A DNA stretch of 64,000 nucleotides from positions 806,001 to 870,000 of the forward strand of contig NZ_CP061321.1 in assembly GCF_018687195.1 (NCBI RefSeq), in the 5' to 3' direction. A program made the position numbers and the translations under genes. The notes beneath the pieces were generated by a model. The model worked only from the letters and a program-made list of their open reading frames with translations, was not told where the DNA came from and made no database searches. The stretch is from Polynucleobacter sp. MWH-UH2A. GTDB lineage: Bacteria; Pseudomonadota; Gammaproteobacteria; Burkholderiales; Burkholderiaceae. Positions 55,516-63,980 of the stretch are shown one piece after another; within the stretch, counting starts at the first letter, position 1; every line of letters starts with the position of its first letter.

Positions 55516-56901
55516 CTAAAATGGCAACTTCGCATCCGGTTTAGCTACTAAAAACACCGCTTTAAACTCTGCCTGAATACGGGCAATCGCTTCTTCGGTA
55601 TCAGCCTCAAAGCGCATCACCACTACTGGGGTGGTATTTGATGGTCTTGCAAGACCAAAGCCATCTTTATATTCCACGCGCACACCATCAATGGTGTTAA
55701 TGGATTCAGAAGTAGGGAACTTGGCATTGGCTTTGATGACTTCCAAGAGTTCAAAAGGTTCACCTTCAGCACAAGCCAGCTGTAATTCTGGTGTGCAGAT
55801 GGCATTGGGTAAGTCGTTGAGTGTTTTATTGGGATCTTTCTCTTTGGAGAGAATCTCCAGCAATCGTGCGCCAGTGTAAAGACCATCATCAAAACCAAAC
55901 CAACGGTCTTTAAAGAAGATGTGACCCGACATTTCACCAGCAAGGGGAGCGCCAGTCTCTTTGAGCTTGGCTTTAACTAAAGAGTGACCGGTTTTCCACA
56001 TGAGTGGCTCACCACCATGCTGCTTAACCCAAGAGGCTAAGTTGCGAGTGCATTTGACATCATAAATAATCTGGCCACCCGCATTGCGAGAGAGTACGTC
56101 TTTGGCAAATAGCATCATTTGACGGTCAGGGAAAATCACTTGACCATCTTTTGTAACCACGCCTAAACGATCGGCATCGCCGTCAAAGGCCAGACCTAAT
56201 TCATTATCAGTGGTTTGTAAGTTCTTAATGAGATCTTGCAGATTCTCAAGATGGGCTGGATCGGGGTGATGATTTGGAAAATGACCATCGACTTCGCAAA
56301 AGAGTTCTTGCACTTCGCAGCCCAGCGCTCTAAATAATTGACCTGCAAATGCGCCACCAACACCATTGCCGCAATCAACAGCAATTTTCATTGGGCGGGC
56401 CAATTTCACATCGCCAACAATATGCTTGAGGTACATCGGGAATATATCGAATGTGCTGCGTGCTCCTTTGCCTATAGCAAAGTCTTTGGCTTCAATGCGC
56501 TTACGTAGATCCTGAATCTGATCGCCATAAATAGCAGCACCACCGAGAACCATCTTAAAGCCGTTGTAGTTTGGTGGATTGTGGCTGCCGGTAATCATGA
56601 TGCCGGACTTGGGTTTTTTGCCATCTAGCACTTGATTGGCGCCAAAGTACACCATTGGCGTAGCAACCATTCCCAGGTCAATCACATTAATACCGGTAGA
56701 TAGCAGGCCTTCGGTCAGTGCTTCAATGAGGCTAGGGCCAGATAGGCGACCATCGCGACCAATCACGATTTCTGTTTCACCAAGATTACGCATTTCAGTA
56801 CCAAATGCTTGGCCAATCAGCTTAGCAATTGATGGATCTAGCGTTTGATCAATGATGCCGCGAATATCGTAGGCTTTAAAAATCGATGGTGACAGTTGCA
56901 T
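55516..56901 (-). CDS. Phosphomannomutase/phosphoglucomutase
   Basis: 461 residues of the alpha-D-phosphohexomutase family. The phosphoserine loop ITGSHNPP (serine at about 107), the magnesium site DGDADRLG and the sugar-binding GEMSGHIFF are present. The C-terminal phosphate-binding domain has RPSNTTPVVVMRFE. Enzymes like AlgC act on both glucose and mannose phosphates and feed polysaccharide and LPS synthesis. It lies 5 bases after pgi, so both act together on hexose phosphates. Confidence 0.93.
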   Translation of the reverse strand: MQLSPSIFKAYDIRGIIDQTLDPSIAKLIGQAFGTEMRNLGETEIVIGRDGRLSGPSLIEALTEGLLSTGINVIDLGMVATPMVYFGANQVLDGKKPKSGIMITGSHNPPNYNGFKMVLGGAAIYGDQIQDLRKRIEAKDFAIGKGARSTFDIFPMYLKHIVGDVKLARPMKIAVDCGNGVGGAFAGQLFRALGCEVQELFCEVDGHFPNHHPDPAHLENLQDLIKNLQTTDNELGLAFDGDADRLGVVTKDGQVIFPDRQMMLFAKDVLSRNAGGQIIYDVKCTRNLASWVKQHGGEPLMWKTGHSLVKAKLKETGAPLAGEMSGHIFFKDRWFGFDDGLYTGARLLEILSKEKDPNKTLNDLPNAICTPELQLACAEGEPFELLEVIKANAKFPTSESINTIDGVRVEYKDGFGLARPSNTTPVVVMRFEADTEEAIARIQAEFKAVFLVAKPDAKLPF

Positions 56902-56906
56902 AGAGA

Positions 56907-58409
56907 TTAATGATTTAGAAGATTAATACGCGCGGCAGTAACTGCGTCGATGCTGTCGCTTGCTTGAATATCGCTATCGCCAGTACTGAGTGCTTTTTCA
57001 ATTGGTTTGGCAAGGACTTTGCCATATTCCACGCCAGGTTGGTCAAAGCTATTGATATTCCACAATGCACCTAAAGTAGCTGCACGGTTCTCATGCAGGG
57101 CAAGCAGGGCTCCAAGATAAAAAGCATTGAGCTCGGGCAGCAACAATAGGTTGCTAGGGCGCTTGCCTGGATAAACGTCGTTTGGATTGTCGGCAGACTT
57201 ACCATGAGCCAAGGCCTGTGCTTGTGCAAGACAGTTGGACAATAAGATGCGGTGATGCGCCACAGCTTCTGGGCGATCACTCATTGGCTTGCGTACCGCG
57301 ATGAAATCAATCGGAATGATTTCAGGGCCTTGATGAAAGAGCTGAAAGTAAGAATGCTGTGCGTTACTGCCTGCGCTACCAAAGACTACTGGCGATGAGT
57401 GCTTAACAGGTTTGCCATTTTTGCCAATGCTCTTGCCATTACTTTCCATGTCCAATTGCTGTAACCACTTCGGAAACCAATCCAAGGCATCAGCATAGGG
57501 AATGGCAGCATACGCTTTAATGTGGTACTTTTCCTGTTGGTGTAATAGTGCAAGCGCCATGATGGCTGGAAGATTTTCTTCCAGAGGGGCATTTCTGAAA
57601 TGCACATCCATTGCATGTGCGCCAGCCAAGAATTCTTCGAAGGTCTTAAAGCCATACTGCAATGCAATCGGCAGGCCTACAGCTGACCATACCGAGTAGC
57701 GACCGCCGACCCAATCCCAAAATGGGAAGATGTGCTCTTCTTCAACACCAAATGCCTTAGCCGCTGGGACATTAGCAGTCACAGCATATAAAGTCTTGCT
57801 AATTTGGCTATTGGTAAGGTCATTCTCTTTGAGCCAGGCGACTACGGCCTTGGCGTTCATGGTGGTCTCTAAAGTTGTGAACGACTTAGAAACAATGATG
57901 ACTCTGGTGCTATGCGGTAGTGCACGATTAAGGATGCGTGTTAATTCTGCGGTATCGATATTGGCCAGAAAATGCATGCGCATACCATGGCTTTCAATGC
58001 CTGGTACGTGTGCAAGTGCTTCAATTGCTAAACGAGGGCCAAAGTCAGAACCACCAATGCCAATATGAATAACGTCGGTAACGCCTACCCACTTATTGCA
58101 AAGTGCTTCGATGCGATGCCACACTTCTCTCACGGCTGGCATGACATCTTTGCCATCTAGGAGAACAGGGTCTTTTGAAAGGTTGCGCAGTGCGGAGTGC
58201 AGTGCAGGGCGATCTTCACTTTGGTTAATATGTTTGCCAGCAAACATATCAGCAATAAATTCAGGAAGCTTTGCTTTGCGGGCAAATGAAAAGAGATTTT
58301 CCCACTGCGCTGCACTGATATTTTGATAGGCCGTATCTAAAATGACATCTACTGCCGCAATAGCGGCTTTAGGTAGGTTTTGTGTAGTTTGGGAAGGCCG
58401 TGAGGACAT
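56907..58409 (-). CDS. pgi: Glucose-6-phosphate isomerase
   Basis: 500 residues, a little shorter than the 549 of E. coli. Both family signatures are present: GGRYSVWSAVGLP and INSFDQPGVEYGK. IGIGGSDFGPRLA and KSFTTLETTMNAK are also clear. It interconverts glucose 6-phosphate and fructose 6-phosphate. It is the first gene of pgi-phosphomutase and perhaps of a longer unit that runs on to nadA and nadC. Confidence 0.96.
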   Translation of the reverse strand: MSSRPSQTTQNLPKAAIAAVDVILDTAYQNISAAQWENLFSFARKAKLPEFIADMFAGKHINQSEDRPALHSALRNLSKDPVLLDGKDVMPAVREVWHRIEALCNKWVGVTDVIHIGIGGSDFGPRLAIEALAHVPGIESHGMRMHFLANIDTAELTRILNRALPHSTRVIIVSKSFTTLETTMNAKAVVAWLKENDLTNSQISKTLYAVTANVPAAKAFGVEEEHIFPFWDWVGGRYSVWSAVGLPIALQYGFKTFEEFLAGAHAMDVHFRNAPLEENLPAIMALALLHQQEKYHIKAYAAIPYADALDWFPKWLQQLDMESNGKSIGKNGKPVKHSSPVVFGSAGSNAQHSYFQLFHQGPEIIPIDFIAVRKPMSDRPEAVAHHRILLSNCLAQAQALAHGKSADNPNDVYPGKRPSNLLLLPELNAFYLGALLALHENRAATLGALWNINSFDQPGVEYGKVLAKPIEKALSTGDSDIQASDSIDAVTAARINLLNH

Positions 58410-58451
58410 TGCTAGATTTTATCAATAACTCTATGAAAACCCCCTTAAAAC

Positions 58452-58474
58452 ACTGAAAATGTTAGGATTTCAGT
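58452..58474. promoter_or_regulatory. Inverted repeat between pgi and the LhgO-like gene
   Basis: ACTGAAA (58452-58458) and TTTCAGT (58468-58474) form a perfect 7-base inverted repeat with a 9-base spacer. It lies in the 142-base gap between these divergent genes, the usual place for an operator. The rest of the gap is A-rich with loose repeats of ACTAAGA. Confidence 0.35.
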
Positions 58475-58551
58475 ATATTTGCTAAGAATAAACACTAAGA
58501 GCAAAGATAAAGAACTAAGACGCAGAACAAAGAATAGGGCGAGACAAATAG

Positions 58552-59688
58552 ATGGAGCAGGTTGATTGTGTTGTCGTTGGTGCTGGAGTAGTTGGTCTAG
58601 CTGTAGCTAGGGAGATGGCACTACAAGGTAGAGAAACCATTTTGCTCGAGCGCGAAAGCGCTTTCGGCACTGTCAGTAGTGCACGGAATAGCGAAGTCAT
58701 TCACGCTGGCATTTATTACCCAAAAGATTCTTTAAAAGCCAAGTTATGCGTTGAAGGCAATCGATTGCTCTACGAATATTGTCGTAGTCATCAAGTCGCT
58801 ACACAACCGTATGGCAAGCTCATCGTTGCAGCTGACCAAACTCAAATCGATGATTTGCAGGCCATTTTGTATAAAGCGCAAAACAATAGTGTGCCTGAAA
58901 TCAAAATGATTTCAGGTGATGAGGCAAAGGCGCTTGAGTCAAATCTGCAATGTTCAGCAGCTATTCTCTCGTCAACTACCGGTATTGTGGATAGTCACGG
59001 TTATATGCTTTCTTTGTTAGGAGGCTTTGAAGATGCGGGCGGCATGGTTGCTTACCAGTCACCATTGCTCAGCGGAAAGCCAATTGGCAAGAATGCCGAA
59101 GCTGGGTATCAATTGGAAATTGGCGGTGTAGATGGAATGCAAATTCAAACAAAATTACTCATCAATTGCGCAGGTATGAGCGCACCAGCAGTGGCACAAA
59201 AAATTGAGGGATTGGCAAAAGAGCAAATACCCAAAGCCTACTTTGCAAAAGGCAATTACTTTTCCCTTTCAGGTAAATCGCCGTTTACCCACTTAATCTA
59301 TCCAATACCTGAACCTGGTGGCCTTGGTGTGCATCTCACCTTGGATATGGGTGGACAAGCCAAGTTTGGTCCTGATGTCGAGTGGCTGGATATTGATGCA
59401 GAAGAACAGATTGATTACACGGTAGACCCAAAGCGAGGCGATGGCTTTTATGAGGCTGTGCGACGCTACTGGCCAGGTCTTAAAGATGGGGCTTTGCAGC
59501 CAGATTATTCGGGAGTAAGGGCCAAAATTGTTCCGCCTAATGCGCCAGCAGGGGACTTTTGCTTTAATGGACCCAGTGACCACGGAATGCATGGACTCTA
59601 CAACCTATATGGCTTTGAGTCGCCTGGATTAACGTCTAGTTTGGCTATTGCTAAGTATTTAGAGGCTGAAATCAAAAGTTCTTTATAA
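58552..59688 (+). CDS. FAD-dependent oxidoreductase, L-2-hydroxyglutarate oxidase-like
   Basis: 378 residues of the DAO family. The FAD-binding motif VGAGVVGLAVAREMALQG is followed by the ribose-binding Glu (LLERE) and SSARNSEVIHAGIYYP, a hallmark of LhgO-like enzymes. The C-terminal GPSDHGMHGLYNLYGFESPGLTSSLAIA closes the FAD site. LhgO oxidises L-2-hydroxyglutarate to 2-oxoglutarate, with electrons passed to the membrane. Other 2-hydroxy acids cannot be excluded. The end of the gene overlaps the -10 box of tRNA-Ser. Confidence 0.85.
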   Translation: MEQVDCVVVGAGVVGLAVAREMALQGRETILLERESAFGTVSSARNSEVIHAGIYYPKDSLKAKLCVEGNRLLYEYCRSHQVATQPYGKLIVAADQTQIDDLQAILYKAQNNSVPEIKMISGDEAKALESNLQCSAAILSSTTGIVDSHGYMLSLLGGFEDAGGMVAYQSPLLSGKPIGKNAEAGYQLEIGGVDGMQIQTKLLINCAGMSAPAVAQKIEGLAKEQIPKAYFAKGNYFSLSGKSPFTHLIYPIPEPGGLGVHLTLDMGGQAKFGPDVEWLDIDAEEQIDYTVDPKRGDGFYEAVRRYWPGLKDGALQPDYSGVRAKIVPPNAPAGDFCFNGPSDHGMHGLYNLYGFESPGLTSSLAIAKYLEAEIKSSL

Positions 59689-59689
59689 T
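59684..59689 (+). promoter_or_regulatory. -10 box for tRNA-Ser(UGA) overlapping the stop codon of the upstream gene
   Basis: TATAAT (59684-59689) includes the TAA stop of the LhgO-like gene. It is 34 bases before the mature tRNA, so the transcript would have a 5' piece of about 27 bases removed by RNase P. No good -35 box is visible. Confidence 0.4.
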
Positions 59690-59722
59690 CTAGGGCTTGA
59701 ATCCAACCAGTTTCACATCTAA

Positions 59723-59810
59723 GGAAGAGTGGCAGAGCGGTTGAATGCACCAGTCTTGAAAACTGGCGACTGTAATAGGTCCGTGAGTTCGAATCTCACC
59801 TCTTCCGCCA
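59723..59810 (+). tRNA. tRNA-Ser (anticodon UGA)
   Basis: The acceptor GGAAGAG pairs with CTCTTCC. The anticodon stem CCAGT/ACTGG encloses CTTGAAA with TGA. A long variable arm and the T arm GTGAGTTCGAATCTCAC follow. Discriminator G and CCA are encoded (59807-59810). Confidence 0.97.
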
Positions 59811-59851
59811 AGTCAATAGGTATTACAAGGGTTTGTAGAGATACAACATCC

Positions 59852-59874
59852 TTGTTACCAAATTTGTTACCAAA
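59852..59874. repeat. Direct repeat TTGTTACCAAA beside tRNA-Ser, possible integration scar
   Basis: TTGTTACCAAA occurs at 59852-59862 and again at 59864-59874, one base apart. It lies 41 bases after tRNA-Ser(UGA). Similar GTTACCAAA repeats are often found next to tRNA genes used by tyrosine integrases, so this may be the remnant of an attachment or arm-binding region. No integrase gene is present, so this is inference. Confidence 0.45.
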
Positions 59875-59938
59875 ATTAAGCTTGCTATGCCAAGTACAAT
59901 TTGAGAGATGTTCAAATATGTAAATGGAGCTATAGGAT

Positions 59939-60520
59939 ATGGGTGGTAGTCTATTAAACGAGGTTATCCCATTTCAAACTAAATTTTATTGGGCTAACCT
60001 TCCTGACCAGTCTCATCTGATTTCGGTTGTCAGAAATTTAAGGGATTGCGATATGTCGGATGTTGTTATAAGCAATCGTGGTGGCTGGCAGAGCCCTCCA
60101 TATAATCGCGGCCAAATATCAGAGTTTGACCCTTTATTTGATCTCGTATACGAACATATCACTGAGGCCTATGAGCAATTTGGGATAAAGAAAAAACCGA
60201 AAGATGGTGGTTTTTGGGTAAATATTAATAAAAAATACGATTACAACATTAGCCATAATCACCCATCAGCCTTTTTTGCAGCAGTTATATACCTAAAGGC
60301 ACCAAAAAATTCTGGTTGTTTTGTAATGGAGCGTCCTGATCCCCTTGATGATTTCCTGCGTGTTGACGAGAGAAATCCAAATAGCTATTGCACTTGGAGC
60401 GTTCCGACCGATGAAAATAAATTAATTATTTTCCCGGCCTACATACGTCACTATGTCGAGCAAAACCTGACTGAAGAAGATGATGATGAGCGCATATCAA
60501 TTGCCTTCAACTTTGGTTAA
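59939..60520 (+). CDS. Putative 2OG-Fe(II) oxygenase (TIGR02466-like)
   Basis: 193 residues. The pattern WVNINKKYDYNISHNHPSAFFAAVIYLKAP (quoted as WVNINKKYDYN and SHNHPSAFFA), later FPAYIRHYVEQN and a final ERISIAFNFG matches small double-stranded beta-helix oxygenases often found in marine phages and bacteria. Iron ligands could be the His in HNHP and the His in RHYVEQN, with Arg in ERIS binding 2-oxoglutarate. GGAG (59926-59929) serves as ribosome-binding site. It looks more AT-rich than its neighbours and lies just after tRNA-Ser, which suggests transfer. Substrate is unknown. Confidence 0.78.
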   Translation: MGGSLLNEVIPFQTKFYWANLPDQSHLISVVRNLRDCDMSDVVISNRGGWQSPPYNRGQISEFDPLFDLVYEHITEAYEQFGIKKKPKDGGFWVNINKKYDYNISHNHPSAFFAAVIYLKAPKNSGCFVMERPDPLDDFLRVDERNPNSYCTWSVPTDENKLIIFPAYIRHYVEQNLTEEDDDERISIAFNFG

Positions 60521-60558
60521 GCGGGCTTTAGTTTTTGATTTCCAGGTCGAATACCTTT

Positions 60559-62022
60559 TTACTGTAAGGTTTTCGAGCTTACAGTAGCGGGAGGGAATAG
60601 ATGGTGCATTTGTGCAGTCATCGCCATAAACCGCTCCTCATCCCAAATCATTCCCGATTTGATGTCTAACTCCATCAAGTTTTTGGCAACTTGGTTCAGT
60701 GTATTGGGGTTCGAATTAAACAGATCCTGAAGGCCGGCAACACTAATTTCGCAGATCAAACTCGGTGTGCGTGTTTTAACGGTGGTTGTATGAACATTGC
60801 CAAGTAGAGTTGCAAATGCATCAAATAGATCGCCTGGCCTGAGGATGCTTGGCAATGAGGGTCTGTGTGCAACAGCTCGGCCACCACTGGTATAAAGCAG
60901 GCCTTCTAATACTAAGTACATCTCGCTTCCAACTTCTCCGGTTTGGACCACCACTTTGTCGGCTTGAATGCTTCTTAATCTGACATGCTGAACCAATATC
61001 GCTAAATCCTCAGCGGAAATATTTCTAAAGATTGGGGCTGCACTAATAAGTGCGCTAAGCCGAGCGTTATCGGGGGCCGCAAAGCTAGCATCAGCTATTG
61101 GATCTTCGCCAGTTTTATGGCCTGCAGGTTTTAAGCCGGCCTTTGCTAAGTGCAAAATAACTGCTTGTTGAATCTTCCAGGTAGCTTCCGCGATATGTTG
61201 ATACTCAGACTCAAAGTTAATTAAATACTCAACACCATCATTTTTGATTGCTTTTATCCCAATTTTGGGTAGTGAGCCATACTGGCCCATGACTTCAGTA
61301 AGGGCATCAATGGTGGCTGACTGCAAAATTCTCATAGCCCTAGCAGTAGGTACGCGACCATCGATAGTGATAGATACAGATCGACCACTGGCCTTAGATG
61401 CGCTAAAGTTCGTGATCGTAAATGAGCTAAATTTGCTGTTAGGAAAAGAGATAACCTCGCCATTGGTGTCTTCGATCTGGGTTGATCTCCAGCTAATTTC
61501 AAGTAGCTGCCCAACGATTTTGTCATCCCCGGCCTTGTGTATCTGCACAAAATCTCCAATTGCAACGCTACGGTCAATGTTGAGCGCAATGCCTGCAAAA
61601 ACGTCTTGTAGCAACTCTTTTAACGCCATACCAAGAACCAAACCTGCTACGCCTGAGGCGGCCCATAGAACAGTAAGGTCTTGATCAAAAACAATGTTGG
61701 CGCATGCTGCAACCGTAATGATGAAAATCAGTAGGCTGGTAATTTGCGAGAGAAGTTTTGGAACGACAAATCCGGTGGCGCTGAGAATGATGCCCTCAAA
61801 AACGACCAGACGAACAATTCGATTTAAAAGCAAGCCTATTGCTATGAAGGCAACAATACCTAATACATACTTTAAGAACTTCTTCGTGCTGTCAACAGCA
61901 GCAATTCCGAATGCTTGATAGGCATCTCCACCAAAATAAAAAACAGAGAGCACGGCAACGGACACAATTAGCGGCAACGCTAATTGCTGAACCGTACTTT
62001 TTAATTTTGGGCTGGTAGACAA
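60559..62022 (-). CDS. MscS-type mechanosensitive channel with C-terminal cyclic nucleotide-binding-like domain
   Basis: 487 residues. Four or five membrane segments (from about 12 to 140) end in the pore helix with GVAGLVLGMALKELLQDVFAG. The MscS beta domain follows (IGDFVQIH, then TNGEVISFPNSKF), and a cNMP-binding-like domain lies at about 328-445. Such channels can be gated by a ligand as well as by tension. In the phosphate cassette the usual Gly-Glu and Arg are not clear (PGDLFDAF, then HTTTVKTRT), so nucleotide binding is doubtful. It follows the chemoreceptor gene by 8 bases. Confidence 0.87.
   Translation of the reverse strand: MSTSPKLKSTVQQLALPLIVSVAVLSVFYFGGDAYQAFGIAAVDSTKKFLKYVLGIVAFIAIGLLLNRIVRLVVFEGIILSATGFVVPKLLSQITSLLIFIITVAACANIVFDQDLTVLWAASGVAGLVLGMALKELLQDVFAGIALNIDRSVAIGDFVQIHKAGDDKIVGQLLEISWRSTQIEDTNGEVISFPNSKFSSFTITNFSASKASGRSVSITIDGRVPTARAMRILQSATIDALTEVMGQYGSLPKIGIKAIKNDGVEYLINFESEYQHIAEATWKIQQAVILHLAKAGLKPAGHKTGEDPIADASFAAPDNARLSALISAAPIFRNISAEDLAILVQHVRLRSIQADKVVVQTGEVGSEMYLVLEGLLYTSGGRAVAHRPSLPSILRPGDLFDAFATLLGNVHTTTVKTRTPSLICEISVAGLQDLFNSNPNTLNQVAKNLMELDIKSGMIWDEERFMAMTAQMHHLFPPATVSSKTLQ
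60561..60585. repeat. Inverted repeat at the convergent junction of the oxygenase and channel genes
   Basis: ACTGTAAG (60561-60568) pairs perfectly with CTTACAGT (60578-60585) across GTTTTCGAG. It covers the last codons and stop of the MscS-type gene. T-rich sequence lies only on its left side, so it is not a classic terminator for either strand, but it may stabilise the 3' ends. Confidence 0.45.
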
Positions 62023-62030
62023 AATATTTC

Positions 62031-63980
62031 CTAGCTTGTCTTAATGCGATCAGTTTCTTTTTTCAATGACTGCGCCGTACCAACTAAGGCCTGCATGGTC
62101 ACGGAGATTTCTTCTGCTGCCGCTGCGGTAGACTGCCCAATGAGTTTGAGCTCTAAGACTTTGTCTTTGAGTGTTTTCATCATGGAGTTTTGTTGCTCGA
62201 CAGATGTTGCGATGCTTTGAACGGTAGTGCCATTTTGACGAGACAAATCTACGATTTCATGAATGGCTGTTTTGGCTGAGCCAGCTCCATGTACGCCTTC
62301 TTCAACAGTATCAGTCGCCTCACTAATTAAAGATTTAATGGAGCGGGTGGCTTCAGCCACCTCTTCGGCAAGAGCGGTAATCTTGTTAGCGATTAAGCCG
62401 AACCCCGCACCTTCATTGCCAGCCCTTAGAGCCTCTAATCCGGCATTTAAAGCTAGAACGTATGTTTTTTCTGCAATGTCGCCAATAAGTTCGCTAATTT
62501 GATTAATCTGCTTATTCTTTTCGGAGATTCCATTGACAGTTTCAGAGAGTACGCTCAGCGTTTCTTCGCCATTCTCAGCGGCATCGGCAGCCTTTTGTGC
62601 AAGAGTGGCACCTTTTTCTGTTGAGCGAACAATTTCTGAGATTGCAGATACGGTTTGCTCGATGGCGGCGGAAATTTCCACTAAATTTACCGTCTGGTTA
62701 TGGGCATGCTCAGATACATCTTTAGATGCGGCGCTTGTTTGAGTGGCTGATACAGTTACCTTTTCTGTGGATTCGATTACATTATTTAAAACGCCACTTA
62801 ACTGATCGACGGCGGCATTTAGATTTTGCTTGATGGCCGCAAATTCGCCCTGGAAGTTACCTTCAATTTTGTAAGTTAAATCTCCTTTTGCAATCGTTGT
62901 TGCAAAATTACTAATAGAGTCAAGCAAAGAGACAAGTGCATCAAGACTGCGGTTGACGTTTGCCTTTAGTGCCTTGAGTTCTCCTGCATAATCTCCAGTG
63001 ATCCGCCCGCGAATATCGCCGGATGCTAATTTAGCCATTACATTGGCGATCTCATTCATTGGAGCTGTGAGATTTTCCATTAGTTCATTCACGCCATTAA
63101 CAAGATTTCCAAATGCCCCTGGATGTTGCTTGGCATCAGCGCGAGCTGAGAGCGATCCTTCTTTGGCGGCATTGATCTGTTCACGCAAATCACGCTCAAC
63201 CTTTTGTAAGGTTTTGGCAATTGCGGCAGTAGATCTAATAATTTGACCAATTTCATCATGTGATCCGTCGTCAGTGATTTCAATATTCAAGTCACCTACT
63301 GCCATTTTTTCAATTGCATTGTTTGCAACTTCAAGCGGCTTGGTAATCATAAAAATGATTTTGTAGGCTAAGTAGCAACTGATTGCAATTGCAAGTACTA
63401 TCATTGCTATAAGGAATTTTTTACTCAATGAGCTTGTAACTAGATGTTCGTCGTATACCTCTTTGGCAACTCGAACCTGTAGGGCGGAGAGGTCGGATAG
63501 TTGAAATACGATTGGGTCAATTGCTTCAGCTAAGCCTCTGTCGGCGAAACGGGCAATTGCATTACCATCTCTGTCCTTGATATTTTGACGCAATGTTCTT
63601 AAGCTTGCTTCCGCAGCGCGCATTTTTTCTTTAACCATATCTGCTTTTGCAGCCTCCTCAGGCACAAGATAGGTTGATAAGTAGGTTTTCCATTCCTTCT
63701 CAATGAGGGCTTGACCTTCATCAAAGGATTTAAGCGCCTCATCATAGCCAATAGATTTAGCTACTAATTTACGCGTTGCCCCCATCATGTAGATGGAATA
63801 TCCATCACGAACGTTGAGTAGTTGACCAAGACACTCGACGCGGTCGACATATATCGTGGTGAGAGCTTTTTCGCCTTCGGTTGTGGTTTTCATGCCATCC
63901 CAGCCAATTAGGCATATAAAAAAAAGTAGTGGCGACACCAGCAAAATCAATTTGTTCTTGATGGAGAGATTTTTTATCAT
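62031..63980 (-). CDS. Methyl-accepting chemotaxis protein with several HAMP-like units
   Basis: 649 residues. TM1 (about 9-27), a periplasmic four-helix bundle (about 30-185) and TM2 (about 189-212) come first. Four HAMP-like units seem to follow (about 207-260, 261-305, 306-352 and 353-398), starting with GDLNIEI, GSLSARA, GDIRGRI and GDLTYKI. The signalling domain runs from 400 to 649 with the tip ALNAGLEALRAGNEGAGFG at about 510-528. The usual tip is LNAAVEAARAGEQGRGFA, so several residues differ. No C-terminal methyltransferase-docking pentapeptide is seen. It is probably co-transcribed with the channel gene. No che or flagellar gene lies in the window. Confidence 0.92.
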   Translation of the reverse strand: MIKNLSIKNKLILLVSPLLFFICLIGWDGMKTTTEGEKALTTIYVDRVECLGQLLNVRDGYSIYMMGATRKLVAKSIGYDEALKSFDEGQALIEKEWKTYLSTYLVPEEAAKADMVKEKMRAAEASLRTLRQNIKDRDGNAIARFADRGLAEAIDPIVFQLSDLSALQVRVAKEVYDEHLVTSSLSKKFLIAMIVLAIAISCYLAYKIIFMITKPLEVANNAIEKMAVGDLNIEITDDGSHDEIGQIIRSTAAIAKTLQKVERDLREQINAAKEGSLSARADAKQHPGAFGNLVNGVNELMENLTAPMNEIANVMAKLASGDIRGRITGDYAGELKALKANVNRSLDALVSLLDSISNFATTIAKGDLTYKIEGNFQGEFAAIKQNLNAAVDQLSGVLNNVIESTEKVTVSATQTSAASKDVSEHAHNQTVNLVEISAAIEQTVSAISEIVRSTEKGATLAQKAADAAENGEETLSVLSETVNGISEKNKQINQISELIGDIAEKTYVLALNAGLEALRAGNEGAGFGLIANKITALAEEVAEATRSIKSLISEATDTVEEGVHGAGSAKTAIHEIVDLSRQNGTTVQSIATSVEQQNSMMKTLKDKVLELKLIGQSTAAAAEEISVTMQALVGTAQSLKKETDRIKTS

